Assembly (NCBI GenBank): GCA_015658765.1
Contig: DQOE01000427.1
Coordinates: 1 to 5,504, forward strand
Origin: Verrucomicrobiota bacterium
Lineage (GTDB): Bacteria > Verrucomicrobiota > Verrucomicrobiia > Limisphaerales > UBA1096
Direction: 5' to 3'
Length of the DNA stretch: 5,504 bases
A program made the translations under genes and the position numbers. The notes under the pieces are model-generated. The model saw only the letters and a list, made by a program, of their open reading frames with translations, was not told where the DNA came from and did not search any database. Below are positions 4,737 through 5,504 of the stretch, piece after piece. How positions within the stretch are numbered: position 1 is the stretch's first letter; each line of letters starts with the position of its first letter.

Positions 4737-5504
4737 TTATTTCAAATCCACCCCGCCGCAAAGCTGCACTTTGAGGCCCATCTCGGCAAGCATTGCCGCC
4801 TTGATTCGTGCGCCCCTGTGCGCGGCTTTCTCGCCTGGCGCGTAAACCACCTGAATGTGATTGGACTTGTGCCGCGCCATCATTTGATCGCGCGAAACAC
4901 CCTTGAGCACGGCATGCATGATCGGCCATTGCGGCGTCGTCTCGCGCCAGCGCCGGTCGGTTTCCTTTTGCGAAAGTTTCACCACCTCGGCCACGCCGAT
5001 GTCGCACTGCAGTTCACCGTCCATTACGAACACCCGGCTCCAGACGATCCAGCCCGGCTTGGACACGCCCTTGAGCGTGCCGCCGCCCAGCCGGAAATAC
5101 ATCGGCGGCTGCCGCTCGCTCGACGCGCCTTTCCAGCCGCCGATGAAATGCGCCGGCGGCGCGGCGCCGGAAATCAAAAACACCCAGACGTATTCACTGC
5201 GCCCGTTGATTTTGCACGAGTCGCCCCAGCGCAAATCGTGCAGCGTGTTCTCCGGCGGCCAGCCCAGCTCCGTCCACAGCCGGTTCGTCGCCAGCGCGTC
5301 CAGCCCGGCGCACTCGTCCACCTCGTTGAAGTGCGGCACCGCGCGCCCGGCGAACAACTCGCGTCCCCGGACATCGCTTACCGGCGGACGATCGACGTTG
5401 TTCAACATGCCCTCGGCCAGGTCGCTCGCCGGCGTCAAGTCCTTCAGCCCCTGCTGGTACTGGATGCCGATTGTCGCGCAGCCGAACTCGTCAGCAATCC
5501 GCAC
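4737..5504 (-). CDS. L-fucose isomerase-like protein, C-terminal part (runs off right edge)
   Basis: The last 255 codons of a minus-strand gene are present, ending at TAA 4739-4737. The 5' part is outside the window; the GTG at 5504-5502 is most likely internal, since the text begins inside a domain ([22 protein letters not shown]). Visible landmarks are DLAEGMLN (28-35), [19 protein letters not shown] (57-75), NTLHDLRWG (86-94) and a C-terminal [12 protein letters not shown] (214-225). From memory this pattern belongs to FucI-related proteins (COG2407, L-fucose/L-arabinose isomerase superfamily) that are common in Planctomycetota and Verrucomicrobiota and are usually annotated 'fucose isomerase'. 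These enzymes convert aldoses to ketoses with a divalent metal held by Glu, Asp and His. Glu31, Glu61, Asp63, Glu64 and His215 are candidate ligands, but I cannot assign them without a structure. Sugar specificity is unproven. It is the first visible gene of the minus-strand series and is 3 nt from the membrane-protein gene. Confidence 0.65.
   Translation of the reverse strand: MRIADEFGCATIGIQYQQGLKDLTPASDLAEGMLNNVDRPPVSDVRGRELFAGRAVPHFNEVDECAGLDALATNRLWTELGWPPENTLHDLRWGDSCKINGRSEYVWVFLISGAAPPAHFIGGWKGASSERQPPMYFRLGGGTLKGVSKPGWIVWSRVFVMDGELQCDIGVAEVVKLSQKETDRRWRETTPQWPIMHAVLKGVSRDQMMARHKSNHIQVVYAPGEKAAHRGARIKAAMLAEMGLKVQLCGGVDLK

Noticed and set aside
1..5504. CRISPR arrays, tRNA or rRNA genes, insertion sequences, phage or defence genes
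   Set aside because: I saw no regularly spaced repeats with spacers, no cloverleaf or rRNA-like stretch, and no transposase, integrase or defence protein; nearly all the DNA is accounted for by six metabolic or membrane genes.

Overview
The window is GC-rich, bacterial and gene-dense. Several features suggest the Planctomycetota/Verrucomicrobiota group, with Verrucomicrobiota as my best guess. These are a secreted beta-propeller protein that opens its mature part with DWPQWRGPTRDG, a short orotate phosphoribosyltransferase of the Thermus-type family, a fucose-isomerase-like protein of a kind I associate with that group, and weak ribosome-binding sites. The taxonomic call is an inference; no rRNA or other marker is present.

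Layout: bases 1-570 (minus) hold the N-terminal 190 residues of an EamA/DMT-family membrane transporter that runs off the left edge. A 71-bp divergent intergenic region (571-641) follows. Bases 642-1910 (plus) encode an exported PQQ-like beta-propeller protein. A 157-bp AT-richer convergent gap (1911-2067) holds a long imperfect hairpin. The rest is a minus-strand series read from right to left: a partial fucose-isomerase-like protein (4737-5504), a single-pass membrane protein of unknown function 3 nt downstream (3942-4733), an iron-containing alcohol dehydrogenase (2673-3863) and pyrE (2068-2631). The gaps of 3, 78 and 41 nt fit one transcription unit, although the 78-nt gap could hold its own promoter.

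Working together: an isomerase related to L-fucose isomerase and an alcohol dehydrogenase of the FucO family lie in the same series, which recalls deoxysugar use (isomerisation first, lactaldehyde reduction last). The kinase, aldolase and sugar transporter are not in view, so this is a hypothesis. PyrE is pyrimidine biosynthesis and is probably a passenger at the operon end.

The most unusual signal is at DNA level. The 8-bp palindrome TTGGCCAA, often extended to GCTTGGCCAAGC or CGCTTGGCCAAGCG, occurs eight times in 5.5 kb, in coding DNA in all three reading frames and once between genes. About 0.1 would be expected by chance. It looks like a lineage-specific highly iterated palindrome, comparable in kind to HIP1 of cyanobacteria. 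Two copies sit inside a 19-bp repeat spaced exactly 100 bp apart, one beside the transporter start codon and one inside the signal-peptide codons of the beta-propeller gene.
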